DNA of 56,965 bases from Pleurocapsa sp. CCALA 161 (GTDB taxonomy: Bacteria; Cyanobacteriota; Cyanobacteriia; Cyanobacteriales; Xenococcaceae): assembly GCF_003003995.1 (NCBI RefSeq), contig NZ_PVWF01000020.1, forward strand, positions 1-56,965, read 5' to 3'. Below the pieces are notes generated by a model. It saw only the letters and a program-made list of their open reading frames with translations. It made no database searches and was not told the origin of the DNA. This document shows positions 55,572 to 56,965 of the stretch, piece after piece (positions within the stretch are counted from its first letter, which is position 1; every line of letters begins with the position of its first letter). A program made the position numbers and the translations under genes.

Positions 55572-56965
55572 ATGAGAAAAACCAGTATTCCTCTAGAAAC
55601 CATTATTGAACTGCGCCAAAGATTAGAAAGATGGCCCAAGCGCAGTCCCCAAAGACGGACGTTAATTAAAGATACCGCCGAACTATATGGGGTTTCTCCT
55701 GAGACAGTTTATCGTAACTTACGCCACCACACTTTACCTCATTCGGTGCGCCGAACTGATTATGGGCAAACGCGGGTTATGCCCAAACAAGACTTATTAC
55801 GCTATTGCGAGATAATTGCTGCCTTAAAAGTTAGAACTAGCAATAATCAAGGTCGCCATCTGTCTACAGTACAGGCAATTAGATTGTTAGAAGAACATGG
55901 CATTAATACAGATAATGGTCATTTTCAAGCCCCACCTGAGTTACTAAAAAAAACAACTGTCAATCGTTACCTAAAACAATGGGGATATGACAAAGAAAAA
56001 CTATCTCGCCAACCACCAGCAGTGCGCTTTGAAGCCGAATACAGCAATCAATGTTGGCACTTTGATTTAAGCTCTTCCGACCTTAAACGGCTTAAAAATT
56101 CCGTTGAATTAGAACCAGGTCGGGGTAAGCCCCTGCTCATGCTTTACAGCGTGGTAGATGACCGTAGTGGCGTATCTTATCAGGAATACCATGAGGTTTA
56201 TGGAGAAGATACAGGAGCAGCATTGAAGTTTTTATTTAATGCCATGTCGGCTAAGACTACAGAAAGCTTTCCCTTTCAAGGAATTCCTTCAATGCTCTAC
56301 ATGGACAATGGTCCGATTGGTCGCAGTCAAGTATTTCAGAAAGTGATGAATTATCTGGGAATTGAAGTACGCACCCATGTACCAAAAGGTAAAGATGGTA
56401 GAAGAGTTACCGCTCGTGCCAAAGGAAAAGTAGAGCGACCTTTCCGCACTGTTAAAGAGATGCACGAAACCCTTTATCACCTGCACGAACCAGAAACCAT
56501 CACTGAAGCAAATACTCGGCTAATGCACTTCCTGCTTTACTACAATAAACAATCCCATCGCCGAGAATCTCATTCTAGGATTGAAGACTGGATTAAAAAT
56601 TTAACTCCTGATGGCATTAGACAAATGTGCAGTTGGGATAGGTTTTGTACTTTTGCCCGAGAACCTGAAAAACGGAAAGTAGGTTTGGATGCTCGTATCT
56701 CCATAGAAGGAGTGGCTTATGAAGTCGAACCTGATTTAGCAGGAGAAAAAGTAATTTTGTGGTGGGGACTATTCGATAGCGAATTATACGTGGAACATCA
56801 AGAGCATCGTTATGGTCCTTACGCACCGATTGGCAAACCTATACCCATTCATAGTTACCGTAGTTTCAAGAAAACTAATACTCAAAAAAGAGCCGACCGC
56901 ATCGAACACATAGCTGCTCAGTTATCTCTTCCTGCTTCTGCCATTGGTAAAGTCGAGTTACCAGT
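55572..56965 (+). CDS. DDE transposase, rve/IS481-like (TniA/TnsB type), partial at window end
   Basis: Open for 464 codons from ATG 55572 to the window end without a stop. The N-terminus is a helix-turn-helix region (DTAELYGVSPETVYRNL). The integrase core has Asp165 (CWHFDLSSSD), Asp245 (YMDNGP) and Glu288 (KGKVERPF), followed by a beta-barrel Mu-transposase C-like region (ARISIEGVAYEVEPDLAG). Such enzymes cut and join transposon ends, usually with an AAA+ ATPase encoded next. It starts 6 nt after the recombinase stop. It differs clearly from the TnsB of type V-K CRISPR transposons that I remember, but its end repeats look similar in style. Confidence 0.88.
   Translation, partial: MRKTSIPLETIIELRQRLERWPKRSPQRRTLIKDTAELYGVSPETVYRNLRHHTLPHSVRRTDYGQTRVMPKQDLLRYCEIIAALKVRTSNNQGRHLSTVQAIRLLEEHGINTDNGHFQAPPELLKKTTVNRYLKQWGYDKEKLSRQPPAVRFEAEYSNQCWHFDLSSSDLKRLKNSVELEPGRGKPLLMLYSVVDDRSGVSYQEYHEVYGEDTGAALKFLFNAMSAKTTESFPFQGIPSMLYMDNGPIGRSQVFQKVMNYLGIEVRTHVPKGKDGRRVTARAKGKVERPFRTVKEMHETLYHLHEPETITEANTRLMHFLLYYNKQSHRRESHSRIEDWIKNLTPDGIRQMCSWDRFCTFAREPEKRKVGLDARISIEGVAYEVEPDLAGEKVILWWGLFDSELYVEHQEHRYGPYAPIGKPIPIHSYRSFKKTNTQKRADRIEHIAAQLSLPASAIGKVELP

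Larger units (their letters stand above)
54599..56965 (+). mobile_element. Left part of a Tn7/Tn5053-like transposon (continues past window)
   Basis: The left end starts TGTAGCGACCC at 54599, inside the IS transposase frame. It is followed by a ~165-bp array of imperfect repeats, a serine recombinase gene and a DDE transposase of the rve/Mu type that runs off the window. This order (end repeats, resolvase, DDE transposase) suits transposons that encode an AAA+ partner further on. Neither the partner nor the right end is in view, so the exact family is open. Confidence 0.65.

Noticed and set aside
54599-56965. Type V-K CRISPR-associated transposon
   Set aside because: The end repeats are similar in style, but no Cas12k, CRISPR array, TnsC or TniQ is visible and the transposase sequence is unlike the V-K TnsB I remember. 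Kept only as something to check beyond the window.
1-56965. CRISPR array, rRNA or tRNA genes
   Set aside because: No regularly spaced identical repeats with unique spacers and no tRNA- or rRNA-like sequence was recognised on reading.

Overview
The window comes from a cyanobacterium. The HIP1 octamer GCGATCGC recurs inside genes on both strands, the DNA is AT-rich, and the TonB receptors carry the AMIN domain typical of cyanobacterial outer-membrane transporters. I cannot name the genus from sequence alone.

Nt 1-1920 are mobile-element debris: the C-terminal remnant of a Tn3-family transposase and two tyrosine recombinases. Nt 1948-42977 hold one long minus-strand NRPS/PKS cluster of 13 genes. 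In transcription order they are: FAAL-ACP-C-A-T (42977), KS-AT-KR-ACP (37566), C-A-T-C (32791), a C-like 'interface' domain-A-T-C (27851), a diaminobutyrate aminotransferase (23078), a truncated C-A-T (21675), a methyltransferase (18826), docking-C-A-T-C (17774), a TauD-type hydroxylase (12901), interface-A-T-reductase (11850), a GSA-type aminotransferase (7466), a second TauD-type hydroxylase (5936), a type II thioesterase (4864) and a PvdQ-like N-terminal-nucleophile acylase (4122). Nt 43818-53969 hold iron-siderophore uptake and export genes: a TonB receptor, a FecB-like lipoprotein and an MFS transporter on plus; EamA, FecE, FecD and FecC on minus; then a second, truncated TonB receptor. 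Nt 53949-56965 are a nested transposon stack: an IS broke the second receptor, and a Tn7/Tn5053-type transposon, whose left end carries repeated binding-site-like motifs, inserted into that IS.

Reading the A-domain specificity residues by eye gives Ser, Dab, Asp, Dab, Ser and one module of uncertain substrate. My model is as follows. FAAL loads a fatty acid onto Ser, a malonyl unit is added and reduced, and Dab, (beta-hydroxy-)Asp, Dab, Ser and a last residue (possibly beta-hydroxylated) follow. The reductase domain releases an aldehyde, which the adjacent aminotransferase could turn into an amine. The periplasmic acylase could then remove the fatty acid, as PvdQ does in pyoverdine maturation. 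The product would be a beta-hydroxyaspartate siderophore related to the lipopeptide class called cyanochelins, but with Dab residues, probable reductive/aminated release and probable deacylation. No MbtH protein, phosphopantetheinyl transferase, epimerization domain, CRISPR array or tRNA was recognised.

Another theme is short palindromic repeats (a shared 20-bp core) inserted in frame into linkers of the PKS, an NRPS and a TonB receptor, plus a MITE-like element in the divergent promoter region.
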